Source: Dromaius novaehollandiae | Taxonomy: Eukaryota; Chordata; Aves; Casuariiformes; Dromaiidae | Direction of reading: 5' to 3' | Assembly (NCBI RefSeq): GCF_036370855.1 | Contig: NC_088112.1 | Span: 16,608,469 to 16,672,468, forward strand | Length of the DNA: 64,000 nt | Shown: positions 47,101-59,300 of the stretch, one piece after another | Layout: the number at the start of each line of letters is the position of its first letter | How positions within the stretch are numbered: the first letter of the stretch is position 1 | Notes under the pieces: generated by a model | Database searches by the model: none | What the model saw: only the letters and a program-made list of their open reading frames with translations | Told to the model about the DNA's origin: nothing | Made by a program: the position numbers and the translations under genes

Positions 47101-50100
47101 TAGCTGACTCTTGACTGGGCTATTTTTAGCAGGGCTTACGGCATTTGGGAAAATGACTAGAGAAGAGCAGCTTGTGCCAGTAGGAGCCAAATCGGGCTTG
47201 TGTTGGCGAGGCCCTGGGACCCTGCCTGAGGTATCTCTTTTCCTCTGTGCAACCAATCATCTCCAAATGCCGGGCTCCTGAAGCTACCGGCCATTGGAGC
47301 AGTGCTCAGCACCAGCTCCTGCAGAACCGATTTATCACTGCCAGGGGATCTGTCCTCAGTCACCCTGCCCAGTGCAAGTCTCTGCTGCCTTTGGAGAACA
47401 TTGCCATGTCTCAGACAGCTCAAGAGGAAGACAAAAGAGGACAAAGACTTGGGGCACATCTTTCCCTCTCTATCACCTTCCTAGCGAACCAGCACTTCCC
47501 CCTCTCCTTCATCCCCACATCAAGCCCAGTCTCCATGTCCCCCTTCAGACGATCCTGTCTGGGCCTGCTGAGGACACCTCACAAAGTGGTTTGCCACCCT
47601 GCTGCCAGTGCAGGTGTCTCTCGCAGATGGGTGCCGTGGGCTCAGCACACATGGGATGGTGCAGCTGGACTGCAGCTGGTGCACAGGCATGGGGTTTCCA
47701 GCGGCTTTGCTGAGGGTGTAGATCCAGGACATGTACACCTGACTAACAGCCCCAGAGCTTGTCTCCACAGCAGAGTTGCAGTGGGATTGGGAGGTGTCTG
47801 GTCCCTCCGCATTCCTTGGGCGATGGCCTGCTACACACAAGAGCATCCACAGGAATGACAGAAGTGGTCACATCCTCCGTGCCAGGGACCACTTGTTCCT
47901 GCCCTCATGCTGCTCCCTCCCTTGTGCTGGCACCACCGGTCATGGGGATGTGGGGAGCCAGCACAGGGAACTGGTCCAGGTTGAAAATAACTCTGTTTTT
48001 TCCGGAGCAGTCTGACACAGGCTATGTTTGCCAGGCTGGTTCTCAGCACGATACATCAATGCCAGTGTTGGCACAAGGGAAGAGGTGCCATTATTTTTGG
48101 CAACAGTGCCTGCTTCAAGTGTTAGTAACCTTCAGAAAATTCACATCCCTTTCAGTCCAAGGTTACTTCCCAGCATAGATAAGGCCTTTATTGCATCGTA
48201 AAAGGATATGAAGAGCCACATGCCTGTTATTTCATTTCTGGTAGTGTCCAGTGGTAGAGGTTTAGGGAAAGGATAGGAGACAAAGGGCGAGGCTAGGCAG
48301 AGCCTTCCCACCTTCTGGCAAACCCTTGCATATGACCACATCTAGAGTCCCAGTGCAGACTTACCTTCCTCCTATGCTCATCCTCCAACAGGGAAAGCCT
48401 GTCACCTGTCCTGATCATGCACCAGAGGAAACCAAAGCATCACAGTACTGTTGTGGACACCACCCCTTTCAGTTGTGCTTTGGGTCAGGGACAAAGTGAG
48501 TAGGCGGTGGCTGATGCAGATCCCCTGCCACCCCAGCAACATGAGGAATGGGCAGCCATGAGCAAGATAACAGCTGCTGCATTTGTGACAAACAAGATAA
48601 AGCTATCAGGTGCTTTGCAGGAGCAAGAGCCAAAGCCTCACAGCTTCTTTTCCTTCCTGCCAGGTGGGAAAACACAAGCATAGTGATAAAACCCAGCCCA
48701 GGAGCATTTGTGTTACTGTGGCATCAGCTAAGGAGCTTTTGGTTATTGCAGGCACCAGAGAAGCGATGCTGTCCCAAATACAAGACAGTGAGGCTTGGTA
48801 AAGCCCTATGTGTCCAGGATCACTAATGCTTAGTTGGGTTTTAATTTTCCTGAGGAAAATGAGGTTGCCAAAGTTGGCATGAGGAATAAAACTGAGACTG
48901 AGCAATTGCAGTCCCACAGCACTGTGGCATGGTTCTGCCAGGTTGGGTAAAGCCCAGAATAGGGCTGTGTTAACGAGACAGAGAGCATTAGTGCTCAAAT
49001 CACATTTTTGCAGTGCTTGAGTATACCCAAAGGTATGTGGGTCCAGGGAGAACATGTCCATGAACTGACAGTACCATTTCCAATCTCTGCAAGAAGTTGG
49101 ATGGAAAATTCAGCAGTCTGGGATGTTCTTGGCTGTTTGAAGTGAGGTGATGCAGAATATCTGCTGCGACATCAGTGCAAAAGCCTGGATGGCAGGATGT
49201 GGCTGGCTGCTTAGTGCAGGCTTTGGCTGTGCAGTGTGGACACTGCTGCTCTCCCACGGCAGGAGCCAGCCTGAGCACAGTTCGTCCCAGCAGGTCCCCA
49301 TCACCCTCTTCTTTGGACGGTCTGGATTTGTTTGTACATTTTAGGAGAAATGATACTGAGCTGCAAGCACAGATTAAATGTCACCCTGCTCTCCAGGCCC
49401 CTTTGGAGCAGCAATGTTCCCCTCTGCCTCCCATCCCTTGAATCTTAAAGCACTTTCCAGACTGTCTCTGCATGAAGAGTTACCACTCCAGCAGATTGCA
49501 GAGGGACCAAATCGAGGACTGCTGAGTCTGGTGATTTTATCACTAGCAGCACATCATGCGGTGTTTGTTATCAACTCCTCCTGACAGGTCAGAGCATGGA
49601 GTCAGTCCTATAGAGTCAAGACATTACAGTTATTTCTATTTTTTTAAAGCAAGCTACTTCCTCCCAAGACTGAAAAGAAAAACGTGATTGAGAGAACCCC
49701 AGGGAGTCTGGAAAGCAAGGTGCAGTGAAAGGGAGTCCCCATCCTTCAAGTGGGCTGTTTGTGAAAATCTCTGTGATTCTTAAACACGATATTTCCTGGG
49801 CCAACCTCCTGATTTCTAAATCCTAGGGGAGATCAAGAGACCACAGAAGCTTGCTCAGCACTTTACACACCTTCAACAGCACTAAGATTATTGCGAGGAT
49901 TATTGTAAGATCTTCCCCTAATCCTGGACTGTAACTGTTAGTCTAGCCCAGGGAGGAGTTTATGTGGCCATTGCAACATGAAATCTTATACTTGTGTGGT
50001 AAATGCACTCCTGGATATCAGAAAGATTTCAAGAGCAGATTCACTTTTCATTTGGACCCTGTTCTCCAAGAATGAGAAAAGCCACATGAGAAAACACCAC

Positions 50101-50500
50101 ATGCTGGCCCAGGAGTTGCCTGAAACTGTGTCTACTGACTGTGCCACACAGCCTCAGGGGCTCAGAGACTACCACAGCCCTGCCTTGGGATGAAGCTGCT
50201 GAGGCCACCAGTGCTTGTGTTGATGTGCCCAGGCCAGCTCCATCCCACCTGTCCTTCACCTAGGAACGCCAGAAACACCAAACTGCAAATCCCCCTGCAG
50301 AGGCTTGTTTTGAGATGAACAAGCTAAACCTAACTATTCCCAGCTTAGCCACCCAGAGCAGTTCAGTCATGGGTGGACAGCACACTGGTCTAATCCTTCC
50401 ATACTAGGGCTAAATGCTGTGTCCCTCTGCTGTAGCAATCCCATGCCCTCTGCCAGAAGCAGGGTGGACATCAGTTCCCTGACCCTCCATGCCTGGGGTC
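41171..50500. other. Intergenic DNA upstream of CSNK1A1, left part
   Basis: The base composition is more balanced than inside the gene. Open frames are short, overlap one another on both strands and show no domain I recognise. The only repeat I can suggest is the CR1-like relic near 41500-41630. No RNA gene was recognised. Confidence 0.6.
41495..41630 (-). mobile_element. Possible CR1-family LINE relic (antisense)
   Basis: The plus strand reads AAACAGGCTGAGTTTGCTTG and then CTTTCCAATCCTTTAGTCAT, TCTCACGG and CTCTGGACTCTCTCC. This resembles the antisense of the CR1 ORF2 C-terminal region, where amniote copies carry 'TTTAATCATTCTCGTGGCTCTTC' and 'CTGAACCCTCTCC'. The match is short and decayed, so this is a moderate call. 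Confidence 0.5.
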
Positions 50501-51030
50501 CCAGGGTAGCGGCTAGTTCAGCTTCACCCCTGTTACCATGTTCCTGGTGCGGAGCATCCCAGCACAGTCAGTGATGACTCCAGGTGACAACAGCAGCTTC
50601 TGTCTCTCACTCCTCAGCACAGGCAATCCCAGAGACTGTAGACGCTCCAGGATTGCAGGGTCCAACACATCACTGTTTGGGGATGAGTCCTTGGTTACTG
50701 TATTGCACCACTCAGCTGGGATGAGATTCTGCTTCTCCAGCAAGTCCAGTCTCCAGGCAGAAGTTTTTTGAGTAGTGAGGGCTTAAGGCTCTCTCTCCTG
50801 CATACATGGGAGTTCATAGGAGTATAAGAAATACTTTGGTCTGCTTTTCATTAGAAAAATCCATGTCTCTGTATGGGAACACAAAGGCATCAGCAATGGA
50901 AAGGATTCCCACTCTGCAGAAAGAGCTTTGATACCTGGAAACCTCCATTGCTTGGGTGGCCATCCAGAGAACAGTGGCCAAATCCTGAGTTACACTGATG
51001 ATAGGAGGAAAAATTGCTCCCTCCAACCGA
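50501..51030 (-). other. Two protein-like minus-strand frames, unidentified
   Basis: The frame at 50743-50513 (open upstream to about 50785) includes LEKQNLIPAEWCN, DPAILERLQSLGLPVL and LLLSPGVITDCAGM. The frame at 51026-50814 includes FPPIISVTQDLATVLWMATQ and ILSIADAFVFPYRD. Both have a more ordinary amino-acid make-up than the surrounding frames. Possible donors follow the first (ATG|GTAACA or GGG|GTGAAG). I see no good acceptor with a pyrimidine tract and recognise no family. They may be chance frames or remnants of an old gene or element. Confidence 0.2.
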
Positions 51031-54000
51031 TGGCAGTGAGGACATCTGGCACATTTGAGAGGGGAACTGGTACATCTGAAGAGCCCTCTCAGGCCCGGGA
51101 ATCAGGCACACTGGCTGGAGACTGCACTGAGTCTTAGTCTAATTGTCTTGCAGGGTTTCCTTTGCCATGAGCAGAGCCACTCCTGAAAGATGTTGAGTGC
51201 TGGCACATCTCCTGGATGCCACATACAAGGGCATGGCACAGCACTGGGGCACTACTGGGAGAAGAGTGGCAGGATTTGGACTCAGGCTGGAACACCTGTT
51301 TCCAGACACAGTGGCTGGAAACCTGCGGCTCCAGCCCCTTTGTGAGCTCCCCCCAGGGAGAGGGTCCAGCTGTGTCCTGTCCCTTCCAACAGTCAGGGCT
51401 GAACATCATCTCTACTCAGTGGAGTAGCTCTTCATGCCATTCAAAAGCTAATTCTTACTGAGATCAGAAGAATATGGGCGGAGAGATACTGTTTGATTAT
51501 GCCTGATTTTTTTCTCTCCCCTCCTCCAAAGATCATCACGAGCTCCAGTTCATTAGTGTTTGTAAAAAGCTCAGGGTGGAAAGTGCAAGATAAGGCAAAA
51601 GGCTCATCACATGCTATCACTGCCACAGTAGAGGAAATATCACTAGAAAATCAATTTGCCCCTTGATGTGCAAAGCCCTATTCCACATCTCTGGAGCAGC
51701 AGTCACACCATGTGGGTACCACTTTATAGTCTGAGGAGCTGAGTGAGCAGATGAAAAGGATGCAGGCTGTCCCACTTCGATGCTTTTCAGAGCGAGCTCT
51801 TTCAAGAGCTCCTTTATTGATGAGCCTTCAGCTAATTTTAGCACCAATGAACAGCAGCTTAACACAGCTCAGGGGAGCAGGGGCCATGGTTTTCAAAAGC
51901 AGGTGTCCATATTAGACACTCAAGTCAACATTTAGCCAGCCACAGAAATGGCTATGTGGGATCTCGCATGCAGCCCTAAGCTCACTGTGCCCATATTCCA
52001 AACCAGCCAGACACATGCCAGCTCTAATCCCAGAGCTCATCGGCACGGAGACCCTGTGGGGATATCTTAACTCTGTGTCACAGTACTGCAGCTTTTGGCC
52101 TTTGTGTCTTCTGGCAATACTCTGAATTACTGTCTGCTGCTCAGAGGCACAGAGACAGTCATTTGACTGTCCTGGAAAATAGCTGGATGCCTTGAAGAAC
52201 AGGGCACTTTGCAGAGGTCCTCACTGCAGACCAGGGAGCAGCACCAGCAGCTAGGGGCAATCCTCCCCCCCCTGCCCTGCAAGAATGCAGCTCTGACATG
52301 AGCAGCACAACCCCTTCCCCTCTGCCAGAGGGAAGGGGATACTGGCTAGGACAGGTCTGTGCTGCAGAGCAGAAGGGCACATCCATCAGTGCTGGACCCT
52401 TCTCAGAGTTGGCTAGCCAGTCAGCTGCAACACAGTTTCATGATGGGAGCACAGTTCTGCTAGTTGCTGCTCTGTGTCTGGTCTTGTTTTCATTGAGACT
52501 GAGTGAAATGACAGGCATTTTTATTTATCACTGCATGAGCCTCCAGGTACTGTGTGCAGCCCTCTCATACTCATGCTCTTTTCTGTAGCTGTTTCCTTCG
52601 ATTCTCCAAGGCCATGTTTGTGTGGTGGTGACTGACACCTGGTACAGGAATGTCACACAGCAAGGACCAGCTCACCCTGATTGCAGGTGCTTCTGGTCTG
52701 ATCCAAAGCACACTAGTAGCTGGGAACAGATTAAAATCTAGGTGTGACTCAAACACAAGACTTGTCACCTCCCTCCCAAATGATGCAGTTCCTATGCTTT
52801 CACAATACCTCTTCAGATCCGACGTCCACCTCGATGCAGGAGTCCTCCAGAGTTTCTAAATGAGGAAGAAATGCAGTGGCTGATCAGTGGCTCCCCAGAG
52901 CAAACTGCCTGCTGCACAGACTGAAGCAGCAAGTCTGCTTAGGACTGACACTCCTTCTGAGAAAAGTAATTTAGGTCAATCTGAAGCATCTCCAGAAAAT
53001 TCAGAAATGTGGGACCTGCTTCCCCTCTGGATGGAGGGAGAAGAGAAAAGCTCAGAAGCCATAGGGGAAGAAATGAGCGTTTGACATTCACCCAAGGGTG
53101 GACCTGCAATGACCTCTGGGTGCAGCAGCGTTCTTTTGCCCTGTGTCACCACTGGCCAAAAGATGTGAAATGTATGCAGGGCATCCCTTGGGATGAACAG
53201 CAGCAATGCACAAAGTCAAAACAAAAACCAGGGTCCCTACCAGGAGCTGTCTGTCAGCTTCTGTTCTGGGTATCCCCAGCCCTTCCTGTGCTGCTGCACC
53301 AGAATGATTTCTTGTGGCAGACCGGGGCACATGGACCAAAAACAATCATTCCCCCTGCTTACACAGGCATCTCCCTAGGCTCAAGTAGCTACAAGAGTGA
53401 GCTGCACTGAGATTGGTGTGTTCAGTATTTGGAGCACATGAAGCCCTGTCAGTCACATCTTTGAAAAATTATCCCGAAAACAAATGATCCTAAAAATGGA
53501 AGTTTCTCCTTCTTCTACCTCTGCTGGCCCCTTTCCCAAACAGCACAGAAGACAGACCAGGGACAGATCCTTCGATTAAAACTGGCAGAGTCACATCTCA
53601 GTACCCAACAGCTTGTACCCAACTGCTGAGAATTGGTGCACTGCGGGAAACTCCAGGCAAATGAAACCATCTCTCTGCATGCTCTTACTGTGAGGTTTGT
53701 TTTATGACCCTTGGGGAACTGGAGATTATGTTCTGAGATCTTGAAACTCAGATTTACCTTACTGGGTTCAGCAGGGGAGGATCGCAGAGACAGACCATAT
53801 CTTCAGACCCTTGGGACAGCAGGCAAGCACAAGACACTGGAGTTAGCAGCCGTTTCAGCCCCTGTCACATATGAACTGATTAAAACTGTTGCAAGCCTCA
53901 AGCGGTGCAGCAGACACATGAACCCAGAGGTGCAGGCTGGTGACAGAGTCTATATTAAATCCTAGCAAAAGACCTTTTTAAAAAACGTTTTTGTGACATG

Positions 54001-54600
54001 AACATGGATTGTGGTTTCTGCGAATTCCCAGACTCTTTCCCCTTCCCCTGTCCCAAGGACATCACAAGATGACAGTTAACAGCAGAAGCATTTGCTTTTG
54101 TTAGGTGTATATTGCCTGAAAATCCACAGGAAATAGTGCAGAGGGATACTGCCTTTCATGAGGCACTCCGAAAAAAAAAGAACACTTCAAGAAAAATAAT
54201 GAGCTCCAGTTGATTATCAGCTATTCTGTTAAAACCAAAGGGAATGCAACATCTTGTCGTCTTGGATTACAAGTGTCGCACTGATGGTCTAGGGCGCAGC
54301 CCAGGTGGGGCTGAGCTCCCACGATGTGGATGGCCTAACTGCAGCAACTGTGACTAGAAACACCCAGATACTTCCCTAACACCAGGAAGCTGGTGTGCAA
54401 TATTCCCGGGAAGTTGCCTCGTCTGTGACTTCATCTCATTGCAGCAGTTTGACGCAATGTAGAAGCCACTGTGACAGCTCATCTATGTCAATGTCCTGGC
54501 TCCAGCTGTGGCCAAACACACACACTTACAGAGGAACAGCGTAAGGGTATAGCAGTGCTTCTCAAATATAGTCTCCCACCTTCCAGCAGTCCTGCAGCGG
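51031..54600. other. Intergenic DNA, nothing recognised
   Basis: Mixed-composition DNA with short overlapping frames on both strands. No repeat family, coding exon or RNA gene was recognised. Confidence 0.55.
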
Positions 54601-54639
54601 TAAGGAAGAGATGGTGTTTTTTTGTATTTAATAGCCCAG

Positions 54640-56300
54640 TAGATTTTTCTTCCACGAATTCCTCCAGTCCTCGTTTAAATGCTTTGCCTTTGTCACATCC
54701 TGTGGCGAGGCGTTCCACAGTTTAACTGCACGTTGCACAGAGAACCACTTCCTTTTCCTCATTTTCGACTTGCTTCCAGCTAGTTTTATTTGATGCCCAT
54801 ACTCCTGTATTGGAAGAGATAGTGAGTAGTCACTCCCTCCACACCCTTACGTGCCACCCAAGAGTGGACAGGTCTGTACCATACCTCAGTCATCCCTTTT
54901 CCCAGCCCTTGTTCACTGAGTCATTCCTCACACAGAGGCTATTCCATAGCTGTGATCATTCTTGCTAGCCTTCTTTGAACCTCTTCCATATCCATTTGGA
55001 GATGAATGAAATGGGAGGAGCCAGAACTGCACCCAGCATCCTAAATGTAGGAGCGTTGCTGACTTTTGCAGTGACACACTCTTTCCTGTCTTCTTCTTTC
55101 CTCATTCTTGACATTCGATTTTCTGCTTTGTCTGCTCCAGACGTTTCTGAAGCAGTACCTGACCCAACCCCTCATTCCTGAGAGGAGCAGACAGATCAGA
55201 GACCATCACTGTTTTATCAAAGTTAGGACCATTTTACCATGTCTGGTTGTTCTGCATTTGCCTGCCTGGAGTTTTGTTTGCTGCCTGACTGTCCCTGGCT
55301 CAGTGCGAGTCCTCCTGCAGCTCTTTGCAGCCTGCCCTCATCTCTTCTACTCTGAATAGTTCAGTGCTGTTGGCAAACGTGGTCACTTCAATATTCCCCT
55401 CCTTTTCCAGTCCATTTCTGGATGTACTGAATGATACATGCCCCAGGACTCCACTGGTAACATCTCTTCCCTGTGAAAACAAACCAGTTAGTTCAACCCT
55501 TTCTTTTCTGCCTGTAACAAGTTATCTATCCATGCAAGGGATGCGATGGGATTTCCTCTCATCCCGTGACAGCACAGTTTTCCTAAGGGCCTTTGGTGGG
55601 CTGCCTTGCTGAATGTCTCTTTGGAAATCCCAGTAGAGGGGGGAGGATCCCAGATCTCCTTTCCCCATGTCCTTGTTGGATCCTTCTAAGGATTCTTGTA
55701 GTTTTCTGTCATAGGAATTTCCTTCACAATAATGACACTGCTTCTTACCAATATCTTCTACTTACCCAAGTGTCTACTAATGCTATTTGGAGTAATTTCA
55801 ATCAACTTGCCTGGTGCAGATAGCAAGCTCATGGACCTGATCTCTTAAACTCCTGAAACCTTCTTTAAAAATTGACATCATATCTGCTATTAAGTACCCT
55901 CTTGCCTGCAAAGAGCCTCCTATTTCCTCTGCCACTTTTCATTTCTTGCTGACAAACTTCATCAATCTAATGTTGCTCTTTTTTTTTTGAAATCAAGTAT
56001 GTTTTTGCCTTCGTTGCCTGCAACAGTGGGGCTCTGGGAATGTGGTGGTTCCTCTTAACCAGTGGCTTTCCAACAGTAACCCATTAGGCCAGCTCTGTGC
56101 ACTGCTCATGGCTGAATCAGCAATTGCTCTTCCCCTTGTGTGGTCAGTAAGACCATCCCAATACTGTGCCTATCCTGCTTGGGCCTGAAATTTCTATCCA
56201 CAGAGTTTCTGTATGACTTGTTGACACAGGTAAATTGTTTATGTGATTTGACTCCAAGGTCTCTTTAGCACGTAGCATCAATCCTCCAGCAATGGAAGCA
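54640..56300 (-). mobile_element. Ancient CR1/L3-like LINE relic with decayed reverse transcriptase
   Basis: The plus strand is the antisense of a LINE ORF2 of the CR1/L3 type common in turtles and crocodiles. Reading the minus strand from 56300 down, one meets a decayed form of the RT block 'yLDFQKAFDkVPH' as LYWDFQRDIQQGSPPKALRK (about 55640-55580). Next comes TSGVLG...NGLEKEGNIEV (about 55460-55400), then TTFANSTELFRVEEM, where intact elements have FADDTKLF. Antisense phrases such as CCAGAACTGCACCCAGCATCC (about 55020-55040) and TTCCACAGTTTAACTGCACG (54714-54733) belong to the 3' part. The catalytic Asp pair is lost and frames are broken, so it is inactive. Boundaries are approximate. Confidence 0.8.
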
Positions 56301-59300
56301 GCAGTGCAAGGGAAAGGAGTTGCTGCTTAGACCCCTTACAGAGAAGACTTCAGCTGCAGTCAGGAGCATGAGCCTAAGCATGAGGTGCTCTTCCAGGCTG
56401 GGAGCCAATAAAACCTATCAACTTGCAGTCCATTCTGTTCTAGACACTCCTCTCATCCCTGTTTGTGCGGAAAGTTGGCTGTTTAAAGCCTAGAGCTTTT
56501 CTCAGACTGTCACTTCCAAGCAAACCCTTGACTAGGTTCTCTGGCACTTCCTTAATGTCTCAGCACGGCTGGGGACAGCACGCAAGTGGGAGGCACTGAG
56601 AACTCAGCCTGGCGATATGAATGCACCTCTGCGCCCAGAGACCACCTGGCGCAGAAGCCACCAGCCACCAGGAGAAAAGAGAACTAGAGGAAGCTTCCTT
56701 GTGCTGGTTGTTCGAAGTGTGTCAGCTCTCAGGTTACGTACTTATGAATGCTGTGTGAGCAGTTTCTCTGGACTGGTTAAGGAAACTGCGTGTTTTCCTC
56801 CAAGTATGTCCTGCAGCGATTAGGATAATGAACAGAAAGAAAATGTATCCCTCTTTTTACATCAGGATCCCCAGACAAAGGAAAAACAAGCTGCAAGTGA
56901 CGTCTGTGTGCCAAGGGCTGCAGAAGATGAACCTACTTCTGGTAAGGGTGATTGAGTGTTTATGCACTTCAAATCAGTTCTGTTAGTAATAAAATACCTC
57001 TGGGCCAAATCGCTGGTGTATTCTCCCACAGGTAACCAGCACGCTACCTTCTACAATGCTCGATGGCAGAGGGGTACCTCCTTTGCCAAATATCCCCTTT
57101 CCTCAAAATGTGACATGCTGGGCCTCCTATTAGCTTTGGGGCAGCTTGCACGACTGGAGAGCTCCTACAAGGTTGTCCCTTGAGCAATACCAGGGCACTG
57201 GCACCAGTCTGCCTCAGGCACAGTACCATGCTGGCGGAAGATGTGTACAGTATGGGCTTTCTTCTCCTTCTCAGCCCAGGCAGAAGCCTTGGGGATACTG
57301 GAGACTCCTGGGTGGCAATTCACCATCATGGCTTCGCTCTCCTGAGGATGAGACCTGCAGCCAGCGTTGCCAGTAGGCTGGAGAGCCAAAGGAGGTGGAA
57401 GAGCCAGAGCTGGGATCTCATCTACGCAGATTAATAATGGAGACGTCCCCTCTGACGCTGCAGTCATCTTGTGGCTGGAGGGAAGGAGATGAAATAATTG
57501 CTACTGACGCACAGTAGAGCTCTTCTCCACTTGACTGGCGGAGCACGCCCAGGTCGGGGACTAGCTGCTTTGACAGGAAACACCACATTGCCGGAGCTGG
57601 GACAACCTGACATGTATGAAAGGAGGCTGAGCCTTACGGGAACCCCGAGGGCCGGGACTCCTGCAGCCCTGGGGAAGCTGCAAGCAGGGTAGTGCTAGGT
57701 CAAACTAGGAGACTCCCCTCTCTCAGCTGCTAGACCACAATGCCACCAGCATGTGAGGCTCTTGGCCATTTTATGTCCTGTGGTCTTAGCTGCTATTTGT
57801 TTTTCATAGCAAATTCCTCCCTAGTAAAACAGCTGATCCTCCCTTCCTCCTTGCTAAGATGTGAGCAGGTGGATAGAGGAAGACACACTGACTGCACTGC
57901 GAGCTGGTCCTCTGTCTCCCTCATCTTCTTCCACCCCCTCTGGGTTTGCTCTCCCCCATCTCTCTGTCTCCTCAGCCTTGGCATGCAGCAGCCCCACTAG
58001 CACTGTCTTGTCATGGATCTGCCATGAGACCTCCCTTGACACCAGGCAACTGTCCACCTCCAGCTCCCACCTCTCAGCAGCCCCTAGCAGAAATGCCCCG
58101 TTCTCCCTGGCTGTTTGTTTATCTTCCTCATAAAATGAAGGGGAAACCCAGGTGTCAGATTGTTCCCCTGAAAAGACTCTTGGCCATGGGCTTCCCCACC
58201 CCATTGCAATTCCTTCAACGTCTCCTGCTCAGGGAGCAGCCATTTTGGTTCTCTCCAAAAAAAAACACTCTTGCGGAAATTTGCCTGGAGGAGCAGATCC
58301 TGGTGGGACTCCCGAGGTAACCAATACCCAGGGAGGTGAGTCTCTAGAAGAAGTGCCTCTGCTTACCTTCTCGCGCCCTCACGTTGTGCAGGAGAGCAAC
58401 TGCACCCTGGGCTGGGGGGTGCCTGCCGCAGGGCACGTGGGTGCGTGGGTGTGGGTGGCCTAGGGTGAATGCATGGTGTGCTGTTGGGAGGAGGTGGTGA
58501 TCATGTGGAGCTCCAGCTCTGGGGGGTGGGTGGTTATAATGACTCAGGCAGGGAGAAGGCATTGGTTTAATTGGTGTAAATGACTAAGCAGTATAAATGA
58601 CCAGAGTCATTCTTACCTTTCTCATGTCTCTGTAGGATCACAGGCAAATAGAAGCTGTGTTTTGTTGTCCAAGAAGGTACTGTTGAGGCCAAGAAAAGTA
58701 GCAGATATCTTCCCTAGTTCTCACATTTACAGGGATTCTGTCTCTGGGATTTTAGACCACGCATGTGTCCAGGTCCATGGCCATTTTAGTAGCTGCTGTC
58801 ACTGTCCTGCCTAGCAAGGGGCATCCCCCAGCATTTCATGAATTTTATGGGTCTGACCTCCTGATACCTCTCCACTCAGAGCAAAACTGCAGTCATCCTC
58901 ACTGGGATGGAGTGCCTGTCTTATGAGACACGTCTCACTAGGAGCATGGTTGCTGCCAGTGCACCATGCCGGGGCGTATTAGTGACCCAGACAAAAGGCC
59001 AGTTGGAACTGGGTTGGGTCCTGAGACATTCGTCCTTCCTCCTAGAGCTGCAAGGTGCAGCAGAGGCCCCTCTGTCCTTGGGGACACTCTCCTCCACCCG
59101 GAGCCACGTGGACTGTGCACACTTCTGTGTGCTTCTCAGCCCCCAGCTTTCCAGCCCCGCTCATGAGACTAGGCCAGAGGAAGATGCTACGTGCTATCCT
59201 GCAAACACGTCTGCACACAGGTATGGAGACAGCAGAAACCAGGAAGGGCCCAGTGCGTGGGTTCCTGATGGGCAGGGGCGGGAGCTCTTGTGAACCATGG

